A stretch of DNA of 64,000 nt from Meridianimarinicoccus roseus (GCF_003172915.1 NZ_QGKU01000047.1:87978-151977); one strand, 5' to 3'; positions 7,721 through 19,207 are shown, counted from the stretch's first letter. Notes: generated from the letters alone by a model not told the origin. Made by a program: numbers and translations.

Positions 7721-10294
7721 ATGTCCCGCTACGACCCCGCCGCCATCGAAGCCAAATGGCAACAGCACTGGGACACCGAAGAGGTCTTCAAGGCCAAGGC
7801 CGACCCGGCCCGCCCCAAGTACTATGTGCTTGAAATGTTTCCCTATCCTTCGGGCAACCTGCACATGGGCCACGTGCGCAACTACGCGATGGGCGACGTG
7901 GTGGCGCGCTACAAGGCGGCCTGCGGGTTCAACGTGCTGCACCCGATGGGCTGGGATGCTTTCGGCCTGCCCGCCGAAAACGCCGCGATGGAACGAAAAA
8001 TCCACCCCGGATCATGGACTTACGCCAATATCGCCAACATGAAGGCGCAGTTTCGCAGCCTCGGTCTGTCGCTCGACTGGTCCCGCGAATTCGCCACCTG
8101 CGATCCCGAATATTACGGCCAGCAGCAGGCCTTGTTCCTTGATTTCCTTGAGAAAGGTCTGGTCTACCGCAAGGCCGCCGTGGTCAACTGGGATCCAGTG
8201 GACATGACCGTGCTGGCCAACGAACAGGTCGAGGACGGCCGCGGCTGGCGCTCGGGCGCGCTGGTGGAACGGCGCGAACTGACCCAGTGGTTCTTCCGGA
8301 TTTCCGATTTTTCCCAAGAACTTCTGTCCGCTCTGGACGGACTCGAGAACTGGCCCGACAAGGTCCGCACGATGCAGGCGAACTGGATCGGCCAGAGCCG
8401 CGGCCTGCGCTTCGGTTTCGCGCTCGAAACTCCCGCGCACGACCATGACCGGATCGAGGTGTTCACCACCCGCCCGGACACTCTGATGGGCGCGTCCTTC
8501 GTCGGCCTGTCGCCGGACCATCCGCTGACCAAGGCGCTGGAGAAGGACAACCCCGACCTCGCCGCCTTCTGCGCCGACTGCCGCCGCACCGGCACGTCCG
8601 AAGAAGCGCTTGAAAAAGCCGAGAAACGCGGGATGGACACCGGCCTGCGCGTGCGTCACCCGCTGAACCCGGATTGGCACCTGCCGGTCTGGATCGCCAA
8701 TTTCATCCTGATGGACTACGGCACCGGCGCGATCTTCGCCTGCCCCGCCCACGACCAGCGCGACCTTGATTTCGCGCGGAAATACGACCTGCCGGTGACA
8801 GCGACCTTCGAGGCGCTGACCGACCCTCAGCCGATCGCCGACACCGCGCTGGTGCTGCCAAAATCCGAAAAGGTCCGCTGGATCAACCACTTTACCGGCC
8901 TGACGGAAGCAACGGGCGACGAGGCGATCGCCGCCACGATCGCCAAGGCCGAGACCGAAGGCTGGGGCACCGGCGTCACGCAGTACCGCCTGCGCGACTG
9001 GGGCCTGTCGCGGCAACGCTACTGGGGCTGTCCGATCCCCGTGGTGCATTGCGATTCGTGCGGAGTGGTGCCCGAGAAGAAGGAAAACCTGCCGGTCAAG
9101 CTGCCGGAAGAGGTGAGCTTCGACCGTCCCGGCAATCCGCTCGACCGGCACGACGCGTGGCGCAACGTGCCCTGCCCGGCCTGCGGCGCGCCCGCAAAGC
9201 GTGAGACGGACACGATGGATACCTTCGTCGACTCGTCATGGTATTTCGCGCGATTCACCTCGCCCGGCGCGGCCACGCCCACCGACCGGGCCGAGGCGGA
9301 CTACTGGATGAACGTGGACCAGTATATCGGCGGGGTGGAGCACGCGATCCTGCACCTGCTGTATTCGCGATTCTTCGCCCGCGCGATGGCGATCTGCGGG
9401 CACTTGCCGGGCACGGCGGCGGAACCCTTCGACGCGCTGTTCACGCAGGGAATGGTGACGCACGAGATCTACCAGACCCGCGATGCGCAGGGGCGCCCGG
9501 TATATCATCTGCCTTCCGACGTGACCGATGGCAGGCTTGCCGACGGGACGGCAGTGGAAACAGTCCCTTCCGCCAAGATGTCCAAGTCCAAGAAGAACGT
9601 GGTCGATCCGGTGGGAATCGTGAACCGCTTCGGCGCCGATACCGCGCGCTGGTTCATGCTGTCCGACAGCCCGCCCGAACGCGACGTGGAGTGGACCGAC
9701 GCAGGGGCCGAAGCCGCCCACAAGCACCTCGCCCGCGTCTGGCGCATGGCATCCGAACTGGCCCCGAGCCTGCCACAGGCGGGCGAGAGCAGCGCGGAGG
9801 CGGCCCCGAAAGGGGTCTCCGATGCGGCGCTGGCCCGGCTGGCGGCGCGCACGATCCACGACGTGACGCAGGGCATCGAAGGCTTCGCCTTCAACACCTC
9901 GGTGGCCAAGCTCTATGCGTTCACCGCCGCGATCCAGAAATCGGCCGCCCCCGCCAGCGACCGCGCCGCCGCGCTGCGCATCCTCGCCCGCCTGATGGCG
10001 CCGATGACCCCGCATCTCGCCGAAGAGGTCTGGACGATGCTGGGCGGCACCGGCCTGTTGGCCCGCCTGCCCTGGCCCGAGGCCGACCCGGCTCTGCTGG
10101 TGGACGACACCGTGACCCTGCCCATTCAGGTCAACGGCAAGCGCCGGTCGGAACTGACGGTCGCGAAGGATATGCCGAAGGCCGAGATCGAGAAGCTCGC
10201 GCTTGCCGATGTCGCCGTGCAGAAGGCGCTGGCAGGCGGTGCGCCGAAAAAGCTGATCGTGGTGCCGGGCCGCATCGTCAATGTCGTGGTCTGA
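7721..10294 (+). CDS. leuS: Leucyl-tRNA synthetase
   Basis: Class Ia aminoacyl-tRNA synthetase charging tRNA-Leu, 857 residues, normal length. HIGH-type motif HMGH at 48-51 in [19 protein letters not shown] at 619-623; the CP1 editing domain with [10 protein letters not shown], and DQRDLDFA, lies between them; the C-terminal anticodon-binding part ends in [13 protein letters not shown] 7721 has AGGAAA upstream. It overlaps lptE by 14 nt, forming leuS-lptE-holA. It follows the GANTC repeat array, suggesting special control. Confidence 0.98.
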   Translation: MSRYDPAAIEAKWQQHWDTEEVFKAKADPARPKYYVLEMFPYPSGNLHMGHVRNYAMGDVVARYKAACGFNVLHPMGWDAFGLPAENAAMERKIHPGSWTYANIANMKAQFRSLGLSLDWSREFATCDPEYYGQQQALFLDFLEKGLVYRKAAVVNWDPVDMTVLANEQVEDGRGWRSGALVERRELTQWFFRISDFSQELLSALDGLENWPDKVRTMQANWIGQSRGLRFGFALETPAHDHDRIEVFTTRPDTLMGASFVGLSPDHPLTKALEKDNPDLAAFCADCRRTGTSEEALEKAEKRGMDTGLRVRHPLNPDWHLPVWIANFILMDYGTGAIFACPAHDQRDLDFARKYDLPVTATFEALTDPQPIADTALVLPKSEKVRWINHFTGLTEATGDEAIAATIAKAETEGWGTGVTQYRLRDWGLSRQRYWGCPIPVVHCDSCGVVPEKKENLPVKLPEEVSFDRPGNPLDRHDAWRNVPCPACGAPAKRETDTMDTFVDSSWYFARFTSPGAATPTDRAEADYWMNVDQYIGGVEHAILHLLYSRFFARAMAICGHLPGTAAEPFDALFTQGMVTHEIYQTRDAQGRPVYHLPSDVTDGRLADGTAVETVPSAKMSKSKKNVVDPVGIVNRFGADTARWFMLSDSPPERDVEWTDAGAEAAHKHLARVWRMASELAPSLPQAGESSAEAAPKGVSDAALARLAARTIHDVTQGIEGFAFNTSVAKLYAFTAAIQKSAAPASDRAAALRILARLMAPMTPHLAEEVWTMLGGTGLLARLPWPEADPALLVDDTVTLPIQVNGKRRSELTVAKDMPKAEIEKLALADVAVQKALAGGAPKKLIVVPGRIVNVVV

Positions 10295-10832
10295 CCCGCA
10301 GACCCCGCGCGTCTCGCGCTCCGGTCGGCCTGCGCGTCGTGGCCGACGCGCCCTTCTGGTCGGCCTCGTCAGCTTTGCGGCAGCGTCTCTTGCGGGCTGC
10401 GGCTTTACCCCGGTCTACGCGCCCGGCAGCACAGGCGCCGCGCTCGACGGCACTGTGGAGGTGGTACAATCCGGCGGCAGCCTCGGGTTTACGCTGACCG
10501 AGGCGCTTCAGGACCGGCTGGGCGCGCCCGGCAGCAATGCCCGCTACCGGCTGACAACGGTGCTGGGTGTCACATCCGAACGGGTCGCGATCACCACGGC
10601 GCAGTCCACCAACCGGTTCAACCTGATCGGCACCGTGGCCTACACTCTGGCCGACGCAGCGACGGGCCAGCCCGCCGCCACCGGCCGGGTGGACGGGTTC
10701 AATAGCTATTCCGCCATCGGCACAGCGCTTGCCACCGGTGCCGCCGAGGAAGACGCCTATGAACGCCTGATGGTCATCCTCGCGGACAAGATCGTTGCGG
10801 ACTTGCTTGTGGCACCGGAGCTCGCGCGGTGA
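10281..10832 (+). CDS. lptE: LPS-assembly lipoprotein LptE
   Basis: Lipoprotein partner of the LptD barrel, which places LPS in the outer leaflet; 183 residues. A basic N-terminal stretch is followed by a hydrophobic segment and lipobox LAGC (Cys40). CGFTPVYAP immediately after the lipobox is the LptE signature, and the [11 protein letters not shown] block is typical of alphaproteobacterial members. The start overlaps the leuS end by 14 nt and the stop overlaps the holA start by 4 nt. leuS-lptE-holA order is widely conserved in proteobacteria. Confidence 0.92.
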   Translation: MSWSDPQTPRVSRSGRPARRGRRALLVGLVSFAAASLAGCGFTPVYAPGSTGAALDGTVEVVQSGGSLGFTLTEALQDRLGAPGSNARYRLTTVLGVTSERVAITTAQSTNRFNLIGTVAYTLADAATGQPAATGRVDGFNSYSAIGTALATGAAEEDAYERLMVILADKIVADLLVAPELAR

Positions 10833-11854
10833 AGCTGTCGGCCCGCGATGCCGCGGCGTTCTTCGGCAAGCCGGATCCGGGCCGCGCCGGCATCCTGATC
10901 TACGGCCCGGACCCGATGCGCTGCGCGCTGCGCCGCGAGCAGGTCATCGCAGCACTGATCGGCCCCGACGGGCCCGCCGAAATGCGCCTGACCCGGCTTG
11001 CGCCGCAGGACCTGCGCGGCGATCCGGCCGCGCTGTCCGACGCGGTGCGCGCGCAGGGTTTCTTCCCCGGGCCGCGCGTCGTCTTCGTCGAAGAAGCGAC
11101 CGAGGCCGCCGCGAAACCCGCTGCCGCGGTTCTGGACGACTGGCAGCCCGGCGATGCGCAGCTTGTCCTGACGGCCGGAAACCTGACCAAGGGCAACGCG
11201 CTGCGCAAGCTGTTCGAGGGGCACCGCAACGCGGTCGCCGCCGCCGTTTATGCGGACCCGCCCAGCCGGGCCGAGATCGAGGCGGTGATCGCCCGCATCG
11301 GGCTCCGCGACCTGCCTGCCCCGGCGCTGGCCGACCTGACCGCGCTGGCGCAGACGCTCGATCCCGGCGATTTCGCCCGCACGGTCGAGAAGCTCGCGCT
11401 TTACAAGCTGGACGACCCCGAACCGGTCAGTGCGGACGACATCGCCGCCGTGGCCCCACTTTCGGTGGAGGCGGAACTGGACGAGATGCTGAACGCTGTG
11501 GCCGAAGGCCGCCCGGACCAGCTTGGCCCGACGTTGAACCGGCTGCAGGCGCAGGGCATCGCGCCGGTGACGATGGCGATCGGCGCGACCCGGCATTTCC
11601 GCACGCTGCACGCCATCGCGTCCCATCCCGGCGGACCTTCACAGGGCATAGGTGTGCTGAGACCGCCGGTTTACGGCCCGCGCCGGGACCGGATGCAGCG
11701 GCAGGCCGGGCAATGGGGGCGCGCCCGGCTGGAGGACGCGCTGGCAACCCTGCTGGACACCGACCTCGCACTGCGGTCCGGCGGGGCGACAGCACCGCAG
11801 GGCGCGATGATCGAACGCGCGCTGATGCGTCTGAGTTTCCTCGCCCGGCGCTGA
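10829..11854 (+). CDS. holA: DNA polymerase III subunit delta
   Basis: Clamp-loader delta subunit, 341 residues, which opens the beta sliding clamp. The N-terminal AAA+-like part begins [12 protein letters not shown] and GILIYGPDPMRCALRREQV. The mid part contains LTAGNLTKGNALRKLFE. The C-terminal collar domain has MAIGATRHFRTLHAI and MIERALMRLSFLARR. GTG 10829 overlaps the lptE stop (GTGA). A GC-rich 8-bp hairpin (11843-11862) spans the stop codon. Confidence 0.95.
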   Translation: MKLSARDAAAFFGKPDPGRAGILIYGPDPMRCALRREQVIAALIGPDGPAEMRLTRLAPQDLRGDPAALSDAVRAQGFFPGPRVVFVEEATEAAAKPAAAVLDDWQPGDAQLVLTAGNLTKGNALRKLFEGHRNAVAAAVYADPPSRAEIEAVIARIGLRDLPAPALADLTALAQTLDPGDFARTVEKLALYKLDDPEPVSADDIAAVAPLSVEAELDEMLNAVAEGRPDQLGPTLNRLQAQGIAPVTMAIGATRHFRTLHAIASHPGGPSQGIGVLRPPVYGPRRDRMQRQAGQWGRARLEDALATLLDTDLALRSGGATAPQGAMIERALMRLSFLARR

Positions 11855-11862
11855 CGCCGGGC
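11843..11862 (+). terminator. Hairpin at the end of holA (no U-tract)
   Basis: Perfect 8-bp stem GCCCGGCG / CGCCGGGC with a 4-nt loop containing the holA stop codon. No T-run follows, so this is at best a transcript-end stabiliser. Confidence 0.35.
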
Positions 11863-11932
11863 CCCGCCACCGTCCCGTGCTGTCCCGGCGCCATTGCGCG
11901 CGGCGCCGCTGCCGACCCCGCCGCACACGGTG

Positions 11933-12829
11933 TCAGGTCAGCGTGTTGGCGAAGAAGTTCAGCGTCCGGTCCCAGGCCAGCATCGCCGCCGCCTCGTCGT
12001 AGCGGGGGGTCGTGTCGTTGTGGAACCCGTGGTTCACATCCGGGTAGAAATGAACGCTGAACTGCTTCTGGTTGGACTTCAGCGCGTCGGAATAGGCATC
12101 CCAACCCGCGTTGATCCGTTCGTCCAGCCCGGCATAGTGGATCATCAGCGGCGCCTCGATCGATGGGACGTCCTCGGCCGACGGTTGACGCCCGTAGAAC
12201 GGCACCGAGGCGGCGAGGTCGGGATACGCCACCGCGAGCGCATTGCAGACCCCGCCGCCGTAACAAAAACCCACCGCGCCGACGCGCCCGGTGCTGCCCG
12301 GATGGTCGCGCAGGTGTTCGAAGGCGGCGAAGAAATCCTCCATAAGCCTTGCGCCGTCGAGGCTTCGCTGCATTTCGCGGCCCTCCTCGTCGGTGCCGGG
12401 ATAGCCGCCCAGCGGGCTGAGCCCGTCGGGCCCGAAGGCGAGATAACCGGCCTTTGCCGCGCGGCGCACCACATCCTCGATATAGGGGTTGAGGCCCCGG
12501 TTCTCGTGCACGACCAGCACGGCCGGCAGCGGCCCGTCGGCGCCTGCGGGCCGGGCCATCAGGCCGCGGATCGTGCCGTGCCCGTCCGGGCTTTCATAGC
12601 TTTCGATCGAAGTTTCGATCGCCGGGTCATCGGGGGCCACCTGCTGCGCGAACGCGTAGTTCGGCGAAAGCTGGTCGAGGATCATGGCGCCTGTCACCCC
12701 CGCGGCGGCGTATTTGCCGGCCTGCGAGATGAACTCCCGCTTGGTCATTCGGCCATGCACGTAGCCGTCGAAAATCTCGAGAATCCGGGGATCGAAATCG
12801 CTGGCCTTGCGCCGCGTGGGAATGGTCAT
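11933..12829 (-). CDS. Dienelactone hydrolase family protein, exported type
   Basis: Alpha/beta hydrolase of the DLH family, 298 residues. The predicted triad is Cys189 (GFCYGGG), Asp236 (YAGLDERIN) and His267 (NHGFHN); Glu109 in VVHENRGLNPY is the family's conserved acid. An N-terminal extension with KREFISQAGKYAAAGVTGAM resembles a weak Tat-type signal as in E. coli YghX relatives, but without a full RR pair. ATG 12829 has GGAG upstream. Substrate unknown; it sits alone, convergent with holA. Confidence 0.88.
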   Translation of the reverse strand: MTIPTRRKASDFDPRILEIFDGYVHGRMTKREFISQAGKYAAAGVTGAMILDQLSPNYAFAQQVAPDDPAIETSIESYESPDGHGTIRGLMARPAGADGPLPAVLVVHENRGLNPYIEDVVRRAAKAGYLAFGPDGLSPLGGYPGTDEEGREMQRSLDGARLMEDFFAAFEHLRDHPGSTGRVGAVGFCYGGGVCNALAVAYPDLAASVPFYGRQPSAEDVPSIEAPLMIHYAGLDERINAGWDAYSDALKSNQKQFSVHFYPDVNHGFHNDTTPRYDEAAAMLAWDRTLNFFANTLT

Positions 12830-13140
12830 GTCGCGCTCCGTTTCAAGTCGATGGGGGAAGGGTAGCACGCGGGTCCGGCGCGGCCGTTGACAAAACCGTG
12901 CAAGCGCCTGGCGAAGGGAGCGGCGGGATCCGGTGCGGCCCGGCTGCCCGCGCTCGCCCGCCGCCGCGTGGCAAACAGTGCGCCCGTCGCTGGCCAGTCG
13001 GGCCTGCACACGCGGCACGGCTGGTCAGCACGGGCGGTCTTTGGCATAGAGACGGCGGAGGGCCACTTGCTTGCGCGCCGCCGTCTTCTGATTTCCGTTT
13101 TCCGGCCCGGCCCTGTCGGGTTCCCAAACCCGAGGTTCCC
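12830..13140. other. Intergenic region between hydrolase and HAD gene
   Basis: This 311-nt divergent region has no recognisable gene. It contains a perfect 9-bp inverted repeat AGACGGCGG (13050-13058) / CCGCCGTCT (13078-13086) followed by a pyrimidine-rich stretch, 55 nt before the HAD start. A TTGACA at about 12891 has no good -10 partner. Confidence 0.5.
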
Positions 13141-14013
13141 ATGACCCGCATCGTCGAGACGTTGTCCGAGATTTCCGCCGAGTATGACGCCGTCTTCTGC
13201 GATCTCTGGGGATGCCTGCACAATGGCGTGGCAGTATTCCCCGACGCGGTCCGCGCGCTTCAGAAGTTCCGGCGAGACGGGGGAAAGGTCATGCTTCTGA
13301 CCAACGCGCCGCGACCGCGCGGACAGGTGGCAGAGCAGCTCGACATGCTGGGCGCGCCGCGTGACTGCTGGGACGACATCGTCACCTCGGGCGACAGCGC
13401 ACAGGCGGCGCTGCTGCGCGGCATCGTCGGCAAGAAGGTCTTTCACCTCGGTCCGGAGCGCGACCTGACCTTCTTCACCGATCTCGCGGACGACCTGCCC
13501 GAACCGGACTTCACGCTCGTGCCGCTGGACGAGGCCGAGGGCATCGCCTGCACCGGCCTGCTGGACGATTCCACCGAGACGCCGGACGACTACAGGGCGC
13601 AGCTTCTGCTGGCCAAGACCAAGGGACTGAAGCTGCTCTGCGCCAACCCGGACATCGTCGTGGACAAGGGCGACACGCGGATCTACTGCGCGGGGGCGCT
13701 AGCACAGCTTTACACCGAGATGGGCGGCGAGAGCCTCTATTTTGGCAAGCCGCACCCGCCGATCTACGATCTGGCGCGCCGCCGGCTTGCCGCGCTTGCC
13801 CCGGTACAGGACGCCCGCATCCTTGCCATCGGGGACGGGCCGGGCACCGACCTTGCCGGCGCGATGGGTGAGGATCTGGATTTCCTGTTCGTTACCGGCG
13901 GGCTTGTGGCCGAGCAGACCGGCACGCGTACACAACCGGAACCCGCGCGCCTTGACGCCTACCTGAAGCAAGAACGCCTTGCCGCGCGCTATTCCATCGG
14001 CCACCTGCGGTGA
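13141..14013 (+). CDS. HAD-superfamily hydrolase, subfamily IIA (TIGR01459-like)
   Basis: Predicted phosphatase of 290 residues in the NagD/PGP-like branch. Motif I VFCDLWGCLHNG starts at Asp21 (the second Asp of DxD is Trp here, as in this subfamily), motif II LTNAPRPR, motif III Lys in YFGKPHPPIY, motif IV IGDGPGTDLAGA. No substrate can be named. A 5' leader hairpin is present, and a 9-bp stem-loop (14020-14043) follows the stop before the MaoC gene. Confidence 0.85.
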   Translation: MTRIVETLSEISAEYDAVFCDLWGCLHNGVAVFPDAVRALQKFRRDGGKVMLLTNAPRPRGQVAEQLDMLGAPRDCWDDIVTSGDSAQAALLRGIVGKKVFHLGPERDLTFFTDLADDLPEPDFTLVPLDEAEGIACTGLLDDSTETPDDYRAQLLLAKTKGLKLLCANPDIVVDKGDTRIYCAGALAQLYTEMGGESLYFGKPHPPIYDLARRRLAALAPVQDARILAIGDGPGTDLAGAMGEDLDFLFVTGGLVAEQTGTRTQPEPARLDAYLKQERLAARYSIGHLR

Positions 14014-14019
14014 GAGGCC

Positions 14020-14043
14020 GCGTGGCTGGCGCAGCAGCCACGC
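14020..14043 (+). terminator. Stem-loop between HAD and MaoC genes (no U-tract)
   Basis: Perfect 9-bp stem GCGTGGCTG / CAGCCACGC with loop GCGCAG, 6 nt after the HAD stop. No T-run follows, so termination is uncertain. Confidence 0.4.
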
Positions 14044-14080
14044 AATAATGATGCGCGACCAATCTGGGGAGGGAACGAAA

Positions 14081-14515
14081 ATGAGCGAAGACAAGATAGG
14101 CACGGTCTTTCTGGAGGACCTTGAAGTGGGCATGTCCCGCAGCCTGACAAAGGTGATCGACGATACGACGGTGCGGGCCTTCGCGGAGGTCAGCGAGGAT
14201 CGCAATCCGATCCATCTGGACGACATGGCCGGAGCGGCGTCAATCTTCGGGCAGCGCATCGCACACGGGATGCTGGTGGGCAGCCTGTTCTCTGCATTGC
14301 TGGGCGAACGCCTGCCCGGTCACGGGACGATCTATCTTGGCCAGAACCTGAAATTTCTCGCCCCGGTTCCGCTGGGTGCCGAGGTGACGGCAACCGTAAC
14401 GGTCGCCGAGATCATCGCCGAGAAGAAGCGCGTATCGTTCCAGTGCGAAGCGCGGATCGGCGAAAAGATCGTGGTGCGCGGCGACGCGACGGTGTTGGCA
14501 CCGACCCGGGGATAG
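14081..14515 (+). CDS. MaoC-family (R)-specific enoyl-CoA hydratase/dehydratase
   Basis: Hot-dog fold protein, 144 residues, likely hydrating trans-2-enoyl-CoA. The hydratase-2 motif is present: SEDRNPIHLDD supplies the Asp/His dyad and FGQRIAHGMLVGSL completes the pocket. ATG 14081 follows GGGGAGGG, a strong site; ATGs at 14048 and 14051 are in frame but less well placed. It leads a tight run with ribF (15 nt downstream), the YcgN gene and the aldolase gene. Metabolic role (fatty acid or PHA monomer supply) is inference. Confidence 0.9.
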   Translation: MSEDKIGTVFLEDLEVGMSRSLTKVIDDTTVRAFAEVSEDRNPIHLDDMAGAASIFGQRIAHGMLVGSLFSALLGERLPGHGTIYLGQNLKFLAPVPLGAEVTATVTVAEIIAEKKRVSFQCEARIGEKIVVRGDATVLAPTRG

Positions 14516-14530
14516 GATACGCCACCGCCG

Positions 14531-15472
14531 ATGCGGAGCTTCACACGCCATACCGACCTGCCGGACGACGCCCGCGGTGCCAGTGCCGCTATCGGCAATT
14601 TCGACGGCGTGCACCTGGGCCACCTGGCGGTGATCGGTTTGGCGCGCGAGGCCGCCACGCGGCTGGGCGCGCCTCTGGGGGTGGTCACCTTCGACCCGCA
14701 CCCACGCGAATTCTTCCGCCCCGACACCCCGGCCTTCCGGCTGATGACGCCGGGAGCCAAGGCACACCGGCTGGACAAGATCGGCGTTGACCTGCTTTTT
14801 TCGCTGCCCTTCGACGCAGCCTTGTCGCAGTTGAGCGCCGTAGCCTTCGCGCGCGACGTGGTGGCGCAGGGCCTCGGGCTCGCGCACGTGGTCGTGGGGG
14901 CCGATTTCTGCTTCGGCAAAGGGCGGCTTGGCACGGCGGACGATCTGGTGCGCTTTGGCGCTGAACTCGGCTTCGGAGTGACGGTAGCGGACCTGCAGAG
15001 TTTCGAAACCGGCGATCCTGTGTCCTCAACACGCATACGCGCCGCGCTGAGCGCCGGGCGCCCCCGCGACGCGGCCGCGATGCTGGGGCACTGGCACAGG
15101 ATCGAAGGGCCTGTCCTGCACGGCGAGAAGCGCGGGCGAACGCTCGGCTATCCAACCGCGAACATGTCGCTGGACGGGCTGCACCCGCCGGCCTTCGGGG
15201 TCTATGCCGTGCTGGTCGACGTGCTGGAGGGGCCGCATCGCGGCAGCTATCACGGGGTGGCTTCTCTTGGCGTGCGGCCCATGTTCGGTGTGAACACCGC
15301 GAACCTTGAAACATTCCTGTTCGATTTCGGCGGCGATCTCTACGGCGCGCCCGTGTCGGTGGCACTGGTCGACTTCCTGCGCCCAGAGATGACATTCGAC
15401 GGAGTGGACGGGTTGATCGCGCAGATGGACCGTGACAGCACCCGCGCACGCGAGATACTCGCGGCGCTGTGA
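14531..15472 (+). CDS. ribF: Bifunctional riboflavin kinase / FAD synthetase
   Basis: Makes FMN, then FAD. 313 residues, standard bacterial length. The N-terminal adenylyltransferase has NFDGVHLGH (HLGH at 28-31), VTFDPHPREFF and SSTRIRAAL; the C-terminal kinase has RGRTLGYPTANM and SLGVRPMFG. It lies downstream of maoC in one apparent operon, and the start of the next frame is 24 nt beyond its stop. Together with ribA at 3.4 kb the window holds the first and last steps of flavin synthesis, at unlinked loci. Confidence 0.97.
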   Translation: MRSFTRHTDLPDDARGASAAIGNFDGVHLGHLAVIGLAREAATRLGAPLGVVTFDPHPREFFRPDTPAFRLMTPGAKAHRLDKIGVDLLFSLPFDAALSQLSAVAFARDVVAQGLGLAHVVVGADFCFGKGRLGTADDLVRFGAELGFGVTVADLQSFETGDPVSSTRIRAALSAGRPRDAAAMLGHWHRIEGPVLHGEKRGRTLGYPTANMSLDGLHPPAFGVYAVLVDVLEGPHRGSYHGVASLGVRPMFGVNTANLETFLFDFGGDLYGAPVSVALVDFLRPEMTFDGVDGLIAQMDRDSTRAREILAAL

Positions 15473-15495
15473 GGCGCCGGAGCGGGAGGGCGATG

Positions 15496-15966
15496 ATGGC
15501 AGATGATCCGATCGACCGGGACGGCCTGCGCCCGCGCTTCTGGGAACGATTCCCACTGCACAAACTGACCGAACGCGAGTGGGAAGCGCTGTGCGACGGC
15601 TGCGGCAAGTGTTGCCTGAACAAACTGGAGGACGCCGATACCGGTGAGGTGTTCTTCACCCGGGTCGCCTGCCGTCTTCTGGACGACGAGACCTGCCGGT
15701 GCGGTCAGTACGAGACGCGGCGCCAGTTCGTGCCGGAATGCGTTGTGCTGAAGCCATCCACGCTGCACGAGGTCGCCTACTGGCTGCCGAGGACCTGCGC
15801 CTACAAACTTCTGCACGAGGGCCGCAAGCTTTATGCGTGGCATCCACTGCTGTCGGGCACGCCGGACAGTGTCCACGACGCGGGTGTGTCTGTGCAGGGC
15901 TGGACGGTGCCGGAATACGAGGTGCCGGAAGAAGACTGGGAAGACCATATCATCGAGGACCAGTGA
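15496..15966 (+). CDS. YcgN/UPF0260 cysteine-cluster protein
   Basis: Small cysteine-rich protein of 156 residues in the CxxCxxCC zinc/iron-cluster family. CDGCGKCC, CRLLDDETCRCGQY and the PECV cysteine form the cluster. WLPRTCAYKLLHEGR is the family block after it. Function unknown. GGGAGGG at 15484-15490 supports ATG 15496 or 15493; a GTG at 15469 overlapping the ribF stop is also possible. The stop overlaps the next gene's start by 1 nt (TGATG). Confidence 0.88.
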   Translation: MADDPIDRDGLRPRFWERFPLHKLTEREWEALCDGCGKCCLNKLEDADTGEVFFTRVACRLLDDETCRCGQYETRRQFVPECVVLKPSTLHEVAYWLPRTCAYKLLHEGRKLYAWHPLLSGTPDSVHDAGVSVQGWTVPEYEVPEEDWEDHIIEDQ

Positions 15967-17018
15967 TGCAGTTCGCGTCCGACAATACCGGCCCCGTGCA
16001 CCCGCGCGTGATGGCCGCGTTGGCCGAGGCCAACGAAGGCTATGCCGCGCCCTATGGCGCTGACCCGCTGATGGATGCCGTGCGCGCCCGCATCCGCGCA
16101 CTGTTCGAGGCACCGGAGGCCGCGGTGCACCTCGTGGCGACGGGCACGGCGGCCAATGCGCTGATTCTGGGATGCCTGTCGCAGCCCTGGCAGACGGTGT
16201 TCTGCGCCCGGCACGCCCATATCCAGGAGGACGAGTGCGGCGCGCCCGAATTCTACACCGGCGGCGCAAAGCTGACGCTGGTGGACGGCGCGGGCGGCAA
16301 GATGGACCCGGACGCGTTGCGCGCGACGATCGGCGCCGAACAGTCGCGTGGCGTGCACGGGGTGCAGCGCGGGCCGGTGTCGATCACGCAGGCGACCGAA
16401 GCGGGCACGGTGTACAGCCTTGACGAACTGCACGCGCTGACCGGCGTGGCGCGCGACTTCGGCCTGCCGGTCCACATGGACGGGGCACGCTTCGCCAATG
16501 CGCTGGTGCGGCTGGGCTGCACCCCGGCCGAGATGACGTGGAAGGTCGGCATCGACGCGCTGAGCTTCGGCGGCACCAAGAACGGGCTGATGGGCGTGGA
16601 GGCCGTCGTGCTGTTCGATCCCGAGAAGGCGTGGGAGTTCGAACTGCGCCGCAAACGCGCAGCACACCTTTTTTCCAAGCATCGATATCTGTCCGCGCAG
16701 ATGCACGCCTATCTTGCGGACGATCTGTGGCTGGAGCTTGCCGCGCGGGCCAACGGCGCCGCAGACCGGCTGGCCGCGGCGCTGCTTGGACGCGGGATTC
16801 TTCCCGACCACGCAGTGCAGGCGAACATGTTGTTCGCGCACTGGCCCCGCGTGATCCACCAGCGGCTGCATGCGGCCGGTGCAAGCTATTATCTGTGGTC
16901 TGGCACGCTGGATGGCGACGACCCCGACGCGCCGCTGACCGCGCGACTTGTCTGCGACTGGTCCACGCCCGAAGACGCGATTGACGGGTTCGCCGCGCTG
17001 TTCGACTCGGATGCCTGA
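15966..17018 (+). CDS. Low-specificity L-threonine aldolase family PLP enzyme
   Basis: Fold-type I PLP lyase of 350 residues; the family cleaves L-threonine or beta-hydroxy amino acids to glycine and an aldehyde. Starts MQFASDNTGPVHP, typical of the family. ATGTAAN is the PLP phosphate site, HMDGARFANA binds PLP through its Asp, and Lys in SFGGTKNGLMG is the Schiff-base residue. It is the last gene of the maoC-ribF-ycgN run and is followed by the groE promoter region. True substrate is not certain. Confidence 0.9.
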   Translation: MQFASDNTGPVHPRVMAALAEANEGYAAPYGADPLMDAVRARIRALFEAPEAAVHLVATGTAANALILGCLSQPWQTVFCARHAHIQEDECGAPEFYTGGAKLTLVDGAGGKMDPDALRATIGAEQSRGVHGVQRGPVSITQATEAGTVYSLDELHALTGVARDFGLPVHMDGARFANALVRLGCTPAEMTWKVGIDALSFGGTKNGLMGVEAVVLFDPEKAWEFELRRKRAAHLFSKHRYLSAQMHAYLADDLWLELAARANGAADRLAAALLGRGILPDHAVQANMLFAHWPRVIHQRLHAAGASYYLWSGTLDGDDPDAPLTARLVCDWSTPEDAIDGFAALFDSDA

Positions 17019-17039
17019 CATTTTCGCCGCACCCGGTGC

Positions 17040-17068
17040 TTGACGCCCGCTGCGCGCATGGCTATCTG
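17040..17068 (+). promoter_or_regulatory. groESL promoter
   Basis: TTGACG (17040-17045), 17-nt spacer, TATCTG (17063-17068). The preceding C gives CTTG and the -10 reads CTATCTG, so a sigma32 reading is also possible. The CIRCE-like element begins just downstream, covering the expected transcription start. Confidence 0.7.
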
Positions 17069-17075
17069 CCATCTC

Positions 17076-17103
17076 GTTAGCACTCGACCGACTGAGTGAT
17101 AAC
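17076..17103 (+). promoter_or_regulatory. CIRCE-like HrcA operator
   Basis: GTTAGCACTC (17076-17085) and GAGTGATAAC (17094-17103): an inverted repeat matching at 9 of 10 positions with an 8-nt spacer. The classical CIRCE is TTAGCACTC-N9-GAGTGCTAA, so this copy has one changed base and one spacer base fewer. HrcA repression of groESL is inferred. Confidence 0.85.
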
Positions 17104-17137
17104 GAGGGAGAAACACTGAGCTAAGGAGTCTCAGAAG

Positions 17138-17449
17138 ATGGCATTCAAACCGCTTCACGATCGTGTTCTGGTCCGCCGCGTCGAATCCGACGAGAAAACA
17201 AAGGGCGGTCTGATCATCCCCGACAGCGCCAAGGAAAAGCCGGCCGAAGGCATCGTCATCGCGTGCGGCGAAGGCGCCCGCAAGGACAGCGGCGAGCTGA
17301 TCGAGATGGCTGTCAGCGCAGGTGACAAGGTTCTCTTCGGCAAGTGGTCCGGCACCGAGGTCACGGTCGACGGCGAAGAGCTGCTGATCATGAAGGAAAG
17401 CGACATCCTCGGTGTGATCACCGACGATGCAGCGGCGGCCGCAGCCTGA
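17138..17449 (+). CDS. groES: Co-chaperonin GroES
   Basis: Heptameric lid of the GroEL chaperonin, 103 residues. [12 protein letters not shown] at the N-terminus, the mobile loop [19 protein letters not shown] and the roof hairpin are all standard; an alanine-rich tail is added at the end. It is first gene of groES-groEL (54 nt gap), under the CIRCE-like operator and promoter at 17040-17103. Confidence 0.98.
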   Translation: MAFKPLHDRVLVRRVESDEKTKGGLIIPDSAKEKPAEGIVIACGEGARKDSGELIEMAVSAGDKVLFGKWSGTEVTVDGEELLIMKESDILGVITDDAAAAAA

Positions 17450-17491
17450 CTACCGGCGCGCGTCATACCCTTTCCTAAACCAAAAATTTAA

Positions 17492-19147
<1,656 letters not shown>

Positions 19148-19179
19148 TCATCGCCCGTGACTTCGGTCACACAGATCAG

Positions 19180-19207
19180 GGGGTCGCCTTCGGGCGGCCC
19201 CTTTTTT
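19180..19207 (+). terminator. groESL terminator
   Basis: GC-rich stem from GGGG(T)CGCC to GGCG(G)CCCC around a TTCG loop (19180-19201), followed by six T (19202-19207), 33 nt after the groEL stop. Confidence 0.93.

Noticed and set aside
12888..12920. TTGACA near 12891 as a promoter
   Set aside because: No acceptable -10 hexamer 16-18 nt downstream in either reading.
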